A stretch of DNA of 27,625 nucleotides, from NCBI GenBank assembly GCA_022448765.1, contig JAKUTI010000007.1:1-27625 (forward strand), read 5' to 3'. The position numbers and the translations under genes were made by a program. This document shows positions 7,614-15,849 of the stretch, piece by piece; positions within the stretch are counted from its first letter, which is position 1, and each line of letters opens with the position of its first letter. Below the pieces are notes generated by a model that saw only the letters and a list, made by a program, of their open reading frames with translations, did no database searches and was not told the DNA's origin. This DNA comes from Pseudomonadales bacterium (GTDB taxonomy: Bacteria > Pseudomonadota > Gammaproteobacteria > Pseudomonadales > Azotimanducaceae).

Positions 7614-10436
7614 ATGTTCCGCCTCGTAGGTTATCTTTGCGTTTGGGTTGCTGCTCTGTCCGCCATCTCAAGTGACGACGATGGGGGCGTGGTCATCGGT
7701 AGTTTTGCCGATCCCACGCGGGCGGCGGAACTACGTGAAACTGTGGGTGGTGGTTTCGAGTCAACGGTTGTCGAAGTCTCTGTTGATGGCGCGCGATATT
7801 ATCGCGTGGTGGTTTTTACGCCGGCGCCGCACGACTTCGTGAAAGAAGTGAGCGCTGGACGTTATGTCGACGCTTGGTTTTGGGGAAGTGCAAGGGCCGC
7901 ATCGTTGGCAAGTCCGTTCAAAGACCCCGTAACGAATGCACGAGCGCCAGCATCTCAACATTCCGTGGATTTGTTTGGAGTGGCTTCACTAAGGCGAAGC
8001 GCTAACAACGCGGTTCCGGTTGCAATCGACGCCGCCCCCGTGGGATCCAAAGGCTCGTCGATCGTTATGCGGGGGACCGGCCGCCAGGATGCGCTGGTCG
8101 TCCCCAGATACGAGAACGCGGATATCGAAATTGACGGGGTCTTGAACGAGGCAATTTGGAACGAGGTCACGCCGCACGACAATATGGCTGTTATGAATCC
8201 TGACACATTGGAGCCGGCCAGGCATCCGACGCAAATGCGTTTTCTTTACACCGATCAAGGGCTTTACGTCGGTGTCATCAACTATCAGCCTCCCGATACG
8301 TTGATCGGGCGCTTGTCGGGTCGTGACGCCCACATTAATCGAGACGGATGGGGTATTGCGCTTGATACATCGGGCGAAGGTTTGTACGGATACGTGTTTA
8401 GTGTTGGACTTGGCGGCAGCGTGGTTGACGGAAAAATCGCGCCGGAACGAGTGTTTGCGTTGGAATGGGACGGACCCTGGGAAACCGCGACACACGTACG
8501 GTCCGATGGATGGAGCCTCGAAGTTTTCTTGCCGTGGTCGATGATGACGCTGCCGCGAATCGATGGCGATCGCACGATGGGATTTTGGGTTAATCGGCAG
8601 GTGGCTTACGTTTCTGAGATGTGGGGTTGGCCCGCTTTGCCGTTTACCGGGGCGCGCTTTATGTCGGCACTTGAACCGATGGCCTTACCGGGGGTGACGC
8701 CGAAGAAGCAACTGGTCGCTTTTCCTTACGGATCCGGGAGCTACGATCGTGGGCCTGGCGTCGATGAGGCCGAGGTACGAGCCGGCGTGGATGTCTTTTG
8801 GCGTCCGACGAGCGATGTCCAACTAACGGCAGCGCTGTACCCTGATTTTGGAGCGGTGGAGTCCGATGATGTGGTCGTTAACTTGACGTCGAGGGAGACT
8901 TTCTTCCCCGAGAAGCGCTTATTTTTCCTCGAAGGCAATGAGAACTTCATCACGTCGACGCGGTCCCAGACAATGAGGGCCAGCGGTGGTGGTTCCGGAG
9001 GGGCTCGGAAGACGGCGACGAGTTTTACCAGCACACCGACAACGCTTCTTAATACGCGCCGCATCGGTGGCGCGCCTCTCATTGATATTCCAGAAGACAT
9101 CACAGTCCCGGGTTACGAACGATCTAAACCGACCCAGCTGTTGGGAGCGCTTAAGTTGACGGGGCAAACGGGCGCGATGCGATACGGTGTGTTAGGGGCC
9201 CTCGAAGAAGATCCCGTGGTCTATGGACAACGCGACGGCGTTCGAACTGGGGTCAAGGGTGACGGCCGTAATTTCAGTGTGGCACGCGTGATGTACGAGA
9301 GTGTGGACGAAGGACGACGCTCCGTCGGTTATCTGGGGACTCTCGTTGACCACCCATTGCGTAAAGCGTCGACGCACGGAGTCGACGTCCACTTTATGAA
9401 CGCCAGCGGCAAGTTAAACGTTGATACCCAATTCCTGATGAGCGATATCGAAGGTTCGAAGGGGTTTGGTGGCTGGACGGATATTGACTACACGCCACGA
9501 CGCGGACTGATGCACATGTTTGGGCTTGAATACCTCGATGAAAAAATAGACATCGGCGATCTAGGTTTTCTTGAACGGTCGGATAGCATCGGCGGCCGTT
9601 ACACGTTGATGTACACCAAGTCCTCTGGGATGAAACGATTCCGATCTTGGCAAAGCATGTCGACGCTAACAAATTGGGTGAACGGTGACGGCCGCAACAT
9701 CAAGACGGGAATATTTTCGCGCAACACGTTGACGTTCAAGAATCTAAACGAAGTGCGCGGCCACCTTTATTATTTTCCGCGTCGATGGGAAGACCTTGAA
9801 AGCCGGGGAAATGGGTCGTTTCGTACTGACGATCGCGTCTATTGGGAACTGGCTTACGGTACGGACACGAGCCAAAAGTTTAGCTGGAGTGTCCAAGGCG
9901 GTGGCATGCAAGAGAGCTTATCCGGGCGGACGCAGTTTGCGGGGGTCGGTATGACTTATAAGCCGACGGACCGCTTTTCATTGGATCTTGACGCCAACTA
10001 CCGCCATCACCGAGGCTGGTTGTTGCACCAAGGCGGTCGGCAAATGGCGACGTTCGATGCTGGCAATTGGCAACCGCGTCTCGCGATGGATGTTTTTCTT
10101 ACCGCTCGTCAGCAGATCCGGCTGACTATGCAATGGGCAGGTATTGTTGCTGATGAGCAGGCGTTTTATCAGATCCCCATTGTCCCCGGAGAGCTTGTCG
10201 AAGTCGGCCGGGAGGCGGATGCGGTTCCCGGTGATTTCACGATCAGTCAATTAACGGCGCAGCTTCGTTATCGTTGGGAGATTGCGCCGTTATCGGATTT
10301 ATTTGTGGTTTACACGCGTGGTAGCAACCTGTCGAACCGTGTCGACGATGAATTTGGCAATTTGTTGACTGATGCGTTCACGGATCCTGTGATCGATGTT
10401 TTGGTGGTCAAGTTGCGCTACCGATTTGGGAATTAG
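7614..10436 (+). CDS. DUF5916-type outer-membrane beta-barrel protein with CBM9-like domain and N-terminal SPOR-like domain
   Basis: 940 residues. Residues 1-19 are a short hydrophobic stretch resembling a signal peptide. Residues 25-95 look like a SPOR domain: VVIGSFADPTRAAEL, then YYRVVVF. Residues about 165-330 are a CBM9/DOMON-like beta-sandwich, starting at ADIEIDGVLNEAIWNEV. The rest is DUF5916-like: YPDFGAVESDDV and FFPEKRLFFLEGNENF, then long amphipathic strands with alternating aromatics typical of an outer-membrane barrel, ending in YRFGN. The role of DUF5916 is not established; uptake or binding of an extracellular ligand at the outer membrane is plausible. Translation starts at an ATG with no clear ribosome site. 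Its last 29 bases overlap the convergent PPOX gene. A SPOR-like head on this family is unusual. Confidence 0.82.
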   Translation: MFRLVGYLCVWVAALSAISSDDDGGVVIGSFADPTRAAELRETVGGGFESTVVEVSVDGARYYRVVVFTPAPHDFVKEVSAGRYVDAWFWGSARAASLASPFKDPVTNARAPASQHSVDLFGVASLRRSANNAVPVAIDAAPVGSKGSSIVMRGTGRQDALVVPRYENADIEIDGVLNEAIWNEVTPHDNMAVMNPDTLEPARHPTQMRFLYTDQGLYVGVINYQPPDTLIGRLSGRDAHINRDGWGIALDTSGEGLYGYVFSVGLGGSVVDGKIAPERVFALEWDGPWETATHVRSDGWSLEVFLPWSMMTLPRIDGDRTMGFWVNRQVAYVSEMWGWPALPFTGARFMSALEPMALPGVTPKKQLVAFPYGSGSYDRGPGVDEAEVRAGVDVFWRPTSDVQLTAALYPDFGAVESDDVVVNLTSRETFFPEKRLFFLEGNENFITSTRSQTMRASGGGSGGARKTATSFTSTPTTLLNTRRIGGAPLIDIPEDITVPGYERSKPTQLLGALKLTGQTGAMRYGVLGALEEDPVVYGQRDGVRTGVKGDGRNFSVARVMYESVDEGRRSVGYLGTLVDHPLRKASTHGVDVHFMNASGKLNVDTQFLMSDIEGSKGFGGWTDIDYTPRRGLMHMFGLEYLDEKIDIGDLGFLERSDSIGGRYTLMYTKSSGMKRFRSWQSMSTLTNWVNGDGRNIKTGIFSRNTLTFKNLNEVRGHLYYFPRRWEDLESRGNGSFRTDDRVYWELAYGTDTSQKFSWSVQGGGMQESLSGRTQFAGVGMTYKPTDRFSLDLDANYRHHRGWLLHQGGRQMATFDAGNWQPRLAMDVFLTARQQIRLTMQWAGIVADEQAFYQIPIVPGELVEVGREADAVPGDFTISQLTAQLRYRWEIAPLSDLFVVYTRGSNLSNRVDDEFGNLLTDAFTDPVIDVLVVKLRYRFGN

Positions 10437-10830
10437 GGTTTTGTGACCATTTATGGACGCTAACGATCTCGAGCTTGATCGATTCGATACCAAGCTCGGT
10501 GTCCGCGTAGCCCGCGTACTTTTTGGTTAGCTTGAGTCGAGCCGACGGCGGCAATGGAACGATCGAGGCAATGGCTTCAATTCGGACCCACCAAAGCTTG
10601 GACCAATCTTCTTCGTAGTGATCTAGCAGAAGGGTGGCGTAGGGATTTGTCTCGATATTTCGTACCCGCTGCAACGTCCCAGGTCTTTTCCTTTTGCCGT
10701 CGATGGGTAAATAGATGTGGTTGGTTGCGGTAACCAGGACGACTGGCACAACGTGCGGACGTTCTTTGCCGAGTGTTGCAAATCGCGCGATGTCCGATGA
10801 GTCAATTAGTTCGACCAGCCAGCGTTCCAT
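10408..10830 (-). CDS. PPOX-class (split-barrel FMN/F420) protein, Rv0121-like (TIGR03668)
   Basis: 140 residues of the pyridoxamine-phosphate oxidase-like split barrel. The block IARFATLGKERPHVVPVV is followed by the phosphate-binding KRKRPGTLQRVRNI segment and LLLDHYEEDWSKLWWVR, which I recognise as the Rv0121 type of putative F420-dependent enzyme. Such proteins reduce or oxidise small substrates with bound F420 or flavin; the substrate is unknown. The ATG is one base after the stop of the epoxide hydrolase (TGA-C-ATG), so the two are translationally coupled. The 3' end overlaps the convergent outer-membrane protein gene by 29 bases. Confidence 0.85.
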   Translation of the reverse strand: MERWLVELIDSSDIARFATLGKERPHVVPVVLVTATNHIYLPIDGKRKRPGTLQRVRNIETNPYATLLLDHYEEDWSKLWWVRIEAIASIVPLPPSARLKLTKKYAGYADTELGIESIKLEIVSVHKWSQNPNSQIGSAT

Positions 10831-10831
10831 G

Positions 10832-11968
10832 TCATCTCATCGTACGGAAACAGTTTCTCAGTTCGTTAACGAAAACGGATGGCTGCTCAAATGCCGCAAA
10901 GTGCCCCCCTTTCTCCAGCACGTTGAAGTACCTGAGGTCTTTGAATCGATTTTCGATCCATCTTTTTGAGGCTGAGAAAATCTCTTTAGGGAAAATACTG
11001 CACCCCGATGGAACGGTGATATCGCCGGTTGAGCCACGGCTAAAACTTTCCCAGTAGAGTCGGGCGGAAGACGCTCCGGACCCTGTGAGCCAATAAAACA
11101 TGACGTTGTCTATCAATTCGTCTCGCGACAACGCGTTTTCCGGATGACCGTCACAGTCCGTCCACTGGTAAAATTTTTCGACGATCCACGCTAATTGACC
11201 CGCGGGTGAGTCGACCAAACCGTAGCCCAAAGTCTGTGGCCTTGTGCTTTGTTGTTTCGAGTAACCGGAATCCCAATCCTGGTAGAACTGCCTAGCTTTG
11301 ATCGCCCTTTCTTCCAGTGGGGTTAGGTCTTTCATCTGATCGGCGCTAGGCGCCGCGATGGGCATATTGGTGTGTATCCCGGCGCAATGTTCGGGGTCCT
11401 GGACTCCGATTGATGCTGTCACTGCTGAACCCCAATCGCCGCCTTGCGCGAAATAATTTTGATATCCAAGCCTTTGCATTAGTTGGCTCCATGCCCCTGC
11501 GACCTTGTCGACACCCCAGCCCGTGGTCGTTGGCTTCCCAGAAAATCCGTAGCCGGGTAAGGTGGGGACGACCAGGTGGAATGCGTCGTCAGCGTCGCCA
11601 CCGTGTGCCTCTGGATCTGAGAGCGGGCCTAATACTTTCATGAATTCGATGATCGACCCCGGCCAACCGTGAGTTAGAACAAGGGGCATCGCATTTTCAA
11701 TCGGGGATCTTAAGTGCAAAAAATGGATCTCGAGACCGTCAATTTCCGTCGTGTACTGCGGGATCGCATTAAGAGCTTCCTCGGTCGCCCGCCAGTTGTA
11801 TTCTGTTTGCCAGTACGCACAAAGGTTTTGGACGTATTGTAGTGGGATGCCTTGGGACCAATCATCGACGGGTTCTGATTCCGGCCAACGCGTTCGCGCT
11901 AAACGGTCATTGAGGTCGGTTAGGATTTCGTCGTCGACGTGGATCTCAAACTTTCGTACGTCGTCCAT
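10832..11968 (-). CDS. Epoxide hydrolase, microsomal (EPHX1-like) type with EHN domain
   Basis: 378 residues. The N-terminal EHN domain (RKFEIHVDDEIL, TRWPESE) precedes an alpha/beta-hydrolase fold. Visible catalytic parts are the oxyanion motif HGWPGS (100-105), nucleophile Asp178 in GGDWGS, a tyrosine in RLYWES (Tyr305) matching the epoxide-activating Tyr374 of mammalian EPHX1, acid Glu329 in FPKEIF, and base His356 in GGHFAAFEQP. It opens epoxides to vicinal diols through a covalent ester. Of two in-frame ATGs I chose 11968 because AAGGA (11975-11979) is six bases away; the ATG at 11974 would touch it. It lies downstream of the halohydrin dehalogenase and is coupled to the PPOX gene. The context predicts a substrate made by the dehalogenase. 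Confidence 0.93.
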   Translation of the reverse strand: MDDVRKFEIHVDDEILTDLNDRLARTRWPESEPVDDWSQGIPLQYVQNLCAYWQTEYNWRATEEALNAIPQYTTEIDGLEIHFLHLRSPIENAMPLVLTHGWPGSIIEFMKVLGPLSDPEAHGGDADDAFHLVVPTLPGYGFSGKPTTTGWGVDKVAGAWSQLMQRLGYQNYFAQGGDWGSAVTASIGVQDPEHCAGIHTNMPIAAPSADQMKDLTPLEERAIKARQFYQDWDSGYSKQQSTRPQTLGYGLVDSPAGQLAWIVEKFYQWTDCDGHPENALSRDELIDNVMFYWLTGSGASSARLYWESFSRGSTGDITVPSGCSIFPKEIFSASKRWIENRFKDLRYFNVLEKGGHFAAFEQPSVFVNELRNCFRTMR

Positions 11969-12094
11969 GGGCATTCCTTAGCTGCTTGGTCTCGAACGTG
12001 TCAGTGGAAGTGACTCGATTGCGTGTGTCAAGCGAAACTCGGTGAACGCGTTTGGGTTAGGGATAAAACGTCGGTTTGTCAGAGGGACGATTGG

Positions 12095-12778
12095 CTAACG
12101 TTGTGCCCAGCCGCCGCTGAACGGGAACGCCTGACCGCAAAAAAATCCACTTTCGTCGCTTGCGAGAAATAATGCGAAGAGCGCATCCTCCTCAGGTGTG
12201 CCAAGACGTCCGGCTGGAACTTGTCGTTTCAAGGATTCAACGAACGACGGTTTCTCCATCAACTCGGGTGGGTAGTAGTCGGGGTTGGCAACGTAATTTT
12301 GGGCAATGAGATTCATTTGAACATTATTTGGCGCGATCTCGACACCAACCGATTGGACATAGCCCACTTGCGCGGCTCGCGCGGCGCTGTACGCGGCGAC
12401 GGTTTTCAACCCGCGAAGTGCGGTTGCGCTGCCGTAAACCACAATCTTTCCGCGCTTTCGCTCTAGCATTTGAGGCAATACCGCTTGGGTAAGCCAATGC
12501 AGGGGATGGACCATCATATCGAATGGTGTCGTCCATTCGGCTTCGGTGAGGGCAGTAACGACGGTACCGCTGTAATTGGGGGATGCCAGATTGGCGATAA
12601 GGATGTCGATCTCCCCGCTTGAAGCGACTAGTTCGTCGCAAGATTTTTTATCGGTTAGCGGGTCGGTACTCGCGATGATTGACGCGCCTTCGCGCCGGAA
12701 GACGGCGACTGTCGCGGGTCCCATGAAGTCGTTTGCTTGGGTTATCAGCACCCGTTTTCCTGAGAGTCGATCACTCAC
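12095..12778 (-). CDS. Halohydrin dehalogenase (haloalcohol to epoxide), SDR-fold
   Basis: 227 residues with an SDR-like scaffold but lacking SDR cofactor chemistry. In place of TGxxxGxG it has Thr13-QAND-Phe18-Met-Gly20, the T-x4-F/Y-x-G halide-pocket motif of halohydrin dehalogenases. The catalytic set is Ser117, Tyr130 and Arg134, spaced S-x12-Y-x3-R, with arginine replacing the SDR lysine. NNAG is also degraded, reading ANLASP. These enzymes release halide from vicinal haloalcohols to form epoxides, and reverse the reaction with azide, cyanide or nitrite. Start is GTG at 12778 with GGGAG seven bases upstream. The epoxide hydrolase follows 126 bases downstream on the same strand, the next step of the same pathway. 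The alternative, a cofactor-less atypical SDR, is less likely because both signatures match exactly. Confidence 0.88.
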   Translation of the reverse strand: MSDRLSGKRVLITQANDFMGPATVAVFRREGASIIASTDPLTDKKSCDELVASSGEIDILIANLASPNYSGTVVTALTEAEWTTPFDMMVHPLHWLTQAVLPQMLERKRGKIVVYGSATALRGLKTVAAYSAARAAQVGYVQSVGVEIAPNNVQMNLIAQNYVANPDYYPPELMEKPSFVESLKRQVPAGRLGTPEEDALFALFLASDESGFFCGQAFPFSGGWAQR

Positions 12779-12785
12779 TGTGTAT

Positions 12786-12790
12786 CTCCC
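12786..12790 (-). promoter_or_regulatory. Ribosome binding site for the GTG start of the halohydrin dehalogenase
   Basis: GGGAG on the minus strand is seven bases before GTG at 12778. The nearer ATG just upstream is in another frame and closes at once, so GTG is the working start. Confidence 0.55.
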
Positions 12791-12940
12791 ATCGTTGATG
12801 TCTCGGCCTCGTTATCGTTTGCAACTGAGGCTCTAATAAGCAACCGATGTTATCCGCGTCAATGAACGAATTCATGTAACCTTTTGCGCCTTAATCGCGG
12901 TGCTTGCGCCGTTTAGTAGGTAGGGACGGGAGGAAGACCC

Positions 12941-13849
12941 ATGAGCGAATTTGAAAGCATCATCTATGAGGTTGACGATGGGCGTGCTCGGATCACGTTG
13001 AATCGACCAGAGAAACTGAACGCGCTATCGCTAAAACTCCAATCGGAACTCAGTGAAGCATTGTGGGAAGCTGATAATGACAATGCGGTACATTGCGCGA
13101 TCATTCGTGGTGCAGGACGGGCGTTTTCCGCAGGCTACGACCTGAGTGGGGCGGATGGAAACGTCGCTGTATCGCGTGTGCAATCGAAAGAAAATAGCTA
13201 TCGCGGCGGTCGAAGTGTGGACGACGATGCCTGGCAGATGGAACGAGCCCAGCGATACCGAATGGCGATGTTCGACATGCACAAACCAGTTATCGCGCAG
13301 GTGCATGGTTATTGTCTGGCCGGTGGCACCGACGTCGCTTTGCTGACAGATATGATTATTTGTGCCGACGACGCGTTGTTCGGGTTTCCTCCCGCGCGGG
13401 ACCTTGGCGCGCTGCCTAACAATATGTGGCTCTACAATGTCGGACCACAGTGGGCGAAACGACTCATGTTGACGGGAGATATGATTAGCGGGGCAGAGGC
13501 CCAGCAAATCGGACTAGTGTTGAAAGCGGTGCCTAAGGAGCATCTCGAGAACGAGGTCGAGCAATTGGCCGATCGGTTGTGCATGATCGATCGTGACTTA
13601 CTCTCTGCAAACAAGCGCATCATTAATCAAGGACTTGAGTTGATGGGGGCGAGGACGCTGCAGCGCATGGCAGTGGAAAACGATGTGCGAGGCCACAATG
13701 CAGCAGCGGCCCTGGGTTGGGGCGAGCGCGTCCAACGGTTGGGGCTTCGGGAAGCTTTGCGAGAGCGCGACGGTAAATTTGGTGACGGTCGGGTACGCGT
13801 AAACGGTCCGGAAACAAGGGATGCCGACGGTTTCTTGGTCAATGACTGA
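12941..13849 (+). CDS. Crotonase (enoyl-CoA hydratase/isomerase family), lacking both hydratase glutamates
   Basis: 302 residues. The N-terminal ITLNRPEKLNALS block, first oxyanion segment AFSAGYDLSG (61-70) and second oxyanion segment GYCLAGG (123-129) place it in the crotonase fold, which binds acyl-CoA thioesters. The two catalytic glutamates of rat mitochondrial hydratase (Glu144, Glu164) are not kept: the first position is Asp131 (GGTDVAL) and the second lies in FPPARD without a glutamate. Classical hydration is therefore doubtful; isomerase, hydrolase or ring-cleaving activity is possible. The following MWLYNVGPQWAKRLMLTGD segment resembles actinobacterial EchA13-like subgroups. The start ATG has GGGAGGA six bases upstream. 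It is 45 bases ahead of livH and divergent from the dehalogenase. Confidence 0.88.
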   Translation: MSEFESIIYEVDDGRARITLNRPEKLNALSLKLQSELSEALWEADNDNAVHCAIIRGAGRAFSAGYDLSGADGNVAVSRVQSKENSYRGGRSVDDDAWQMERAQRYRMAMFDMHKPVIAQVHGYCLAGGTDVALLTDMIICADDALFGFPPARDLGALPNNMWLYNVGPQWAKRLMLTGDMISGAEAQQIGLVLKAVPKEHLENEVEQLADRLCMIDRDLLSANKRIINQGLELMGARTLQRMAVENDVRGHNAAAALGWGERVQRLGLREALRERDGKFGDGRVRVNGPETRDADGFLVND

Positions 13850-13894
13850 GCTGCTTCTCTTCGTCTCCTGATTTCAGTAAACGCCTGAATATCG

Positions 13895-14773
13895 ATGGAT
13901 TTTTTACAACTACTCATCAGCGGTATTTCGCAAGGCTGCGTCTACGGTCTTATCGCACTCGGCTTCGTGCTGATTTACAAGGCGACGGAGATGGTGAATT
14001 TTGCGCAAGGCGATCTCATGATGTTGGGTGCCTTCATTGCTTTCGGTTTCATCAATGTGCTCGGCTGGCCTTTTCTTTGGGGCTTCTTAGCGACGCTTGC
14101 TGTCATGGGCGTTATCGGTGTCACGCTAGAACGACTGCTGCTTAGACCCATGATCGGGGAGCCACCCTTTGCGGTCCTAATGTTGACCATTGGACTGGGA
14201 TTTATTCTACGAGCGGTGGCGGGCGCTATCTGGGGATATGAAGACAAAACGTTGACGACTCCTTACGGAGGTGGGGTTGCACGCTGGGGCGACGTCTCGG
14301 TCGGTTACGAAAACATCGCAGTGGTCGTAGGTACCCTGGCGCTATGTGTCCTGGTGTTTGTCTTTTTTCGAAAGACCAGGGTTGGGATCGCGATGCAAGC
14401 GGCATCACAAAATCAGTTGGCCGCCTACTATGTTGGTATTCCCGTGAAGTGGATCTTTGCCTTGGTGTGGGCAATGTCTGCAATGATTTCCGCAACCGCG
14501 GGGATACTGGTCGCGCCGATATCGCTCATTAATCCGATCATGGGATTTGTTGGTATTAAAGCGTTTGCGGCGGCGATTGTAGGAGGGTTCGGCAGTCTGC
14601 CCGGTGCTTTCCTGGCAGGTTTGATGATCGGCGTTGTAGAACAGTTCGCCAAGCATAGCCTGCCCCCTGGATTGGAAGGGTTTTCCGAAACTACGGCCTA
14701 CGTAATTTTGTTGATCATGCTCTTCCTCCGTCCGGAAGGCATCTTCGCGACGATGCAGCGAAAGAAAGTCTAA
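13895..14773 (+). CDS. livH: Branched-chain-type ABC transporter permease LivH
   Basis: 292 residues, inner-membrane permease of the LIV/HAAT family. The first membrane segment reads ISGISQGCVYGLIALGF, followed by YKATEMVNFAQGDLMMLG, a hallmark of LivH. Several more hydrophobic helices follow, and the coupling region is near VGIKAFAAAIVGGFGSLPGA. It forms the channel with LivM for a substrate delivered by the LivK-like lipoprotein. The start ATG has only a weak ribosome site, suggesting coupling to the crotonase 45 bases upstream. Its TAA stop shares one base with the livM ATG. In this setting (with an acyl-CoA ligase) the substrate is more likely an organic acid than an amino acid. Confidence 0.94.
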   Translation: MDFLQLLISGISQGCVYGLIALGFVLIYKATEMVNFAQGDLMMLGAFIAFGFINVLGWPFLWGFLATLAVMGVIGVTLERLLLRPMIGEPPFAVLMLTIGLGFILRAVAGAIWGYEDKTLTTPYGGGVARWGDVSVGYENIAVVVGTLALCVLVFVFFRKTRVGIAMQAASQNQLAAYYVGIPVKWIFALVWAMSAMISATAGILVAPISLINPIMGFVGIKAFAAAIVGGFGSLPGAFLAGLMIGVVEQFAKHSLPPGLEGFSETTAYVILLIMLFLRPEGIFATMQRKKV

Positions 14774-15849
14774 TGCGATTTACGCTCAAAACCCGCTATG
14801 GGCAGGATGTCGATTTGTTTGAGCACAACGGCCAGCGTTTTTGGTACGCCTTGTTGGCCGTGTTCGTTGTCGCTGCGCCGTTCCTGCTTGATGACTTTTA
14901 CACGGGTGAACTCGCATTGGTCTTCATCTACGCCATTGCGGGTATAGGTTTGATGTTGTTGGTCGGCTACACCGGATTGGTCAGTTTGGGACATGCGGCG
15001 TTTTTGGCCATCGGTGCTTATGCGCACGCTTACTTCATGACTGAAGGAGCTCCCTTCATTGTCTCGCTTATCGGGGCTACTGCAGTTTGTGTAGTCATTG
15101 GTGCGATTGTAGGGATTCCTTCGTTACGCATGACGGGTATTTATTTGGCGGTTGCGACGTTGGCCTTTGCCCAAATCGTCGAGAAGGTGCTAGCGCACTG
15201 GGAATCCGTGACTGGAGGTCATCGTGGCATGGCGGTTCCTGACCCAGAATTTTTATCCTGGTCACTTGGGACGCCGCGAATATTCTATTTCGTCGTGTTG
15301 TTCGTGCTTGTCGCTGCGCTGTTTAGTGCGCTTAACCTGCTCCGTTCACCAACTGGGCGGGCCATGATTGCGATTCGTGATTCGGAGATCTCGGCTCAGG
15401 CCATGGGCATTCATTTAGCACGGGTCAAAACAACAGCGTTCGCTATTTCAGCGGGCTTTACCGGGCTCGCAGGAGGTCTGTTCGCTCACAAGATAGGTTA
15501 TCTAGCTCCTGATGCGTTTACGATTTTGATCTCTATTCAACTTTTGTTGATGGTAGTGGTCGGTGGTTTGGGATCGTTGCACGGGGTTATATACGGCGCG
15601 ATTTTCATTGGCTTGCTGCCGCAGGGCATCGCGTTTTTACGAGAATCAATGCCCTCTGGCATAGGACAAATACCCGGTTTGGAACCGGGTATATTTGGTC
15701 TGATCTTAGTCCTATTCTTAGTTTACGAACCGCTTGGTATTTTCGGACGCTGGGTGAAAATTCGACTGTTTTTCAGCGAATTTCCGCTGTATAGAAAATC
15801 GACCTATAAGCGTCAAAAGTCCTATTTGCGAACGGAGCGAGTTCATTGA
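14773..15849 (+). CDS. livM: Branched-chain-type ABC transporter permease LivM
   Basis: 358 residues, second permease. LivM signatures are LLVGYTGLVSLGHAAFLAIGAY, SLRMTGIYLAVATLAFAQIV and GRAMIAIRDSEISAQAMGI, the last being the cytosolic coupling loop. A hydrophilic N-terminal extension of about 25 residues precedes the first helix, and a basic tail ends the protein. It starts in the last base of the livH stop and ends overlapping livG by four bases. A perfect 10-base hairpin at 15670-15692 lies within its coding sequence. Confidence 0.94.
   Translation: MRFTLKTRYGQDVDLFEHNGQRFWYALLAVFVVAAPFLLDDFYTGELALVFIYAIAGIGLMLLVGYTGLVSLGHAAFLAIGAYAHAYFMTEGAPFIVSLIGATAVCVVIGAIVGIPSLRMTGIYLAVATLAFAQIVEKVLAHWESVTGGHRGMAVPDPEFLSWSLGTPRIFYFVVLFVLVAALFSALNLLRSPTGRAMIAIRDSEISAQAMGIHLARVKTTAFAISAGFTGLAGGLFAHKIGYLAPDAFTILISIQLLLMVVVGGLGSLHGVIYGAIFIGLLPQGIAFLRESMPSGIGQIPGLEPGIFGLILVLFLVYEPLGIFGRWVKIRLFFSEFPLYRKSTYKRQKSYLRTERVH
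15670..15692 (+). repeat. Perfect 10-bp stem, 3-base loop hairpin inside livM
   Basis: ATACCCGGTT (15670-15679) and AACCGGGTAT (15683-15692) are exact complements around a TGG loop. It encodes the palindromic-looking IPGLEPGI peptide. There is no T-tract after it, so it is not a classical terminator. Confidence 0.7.
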
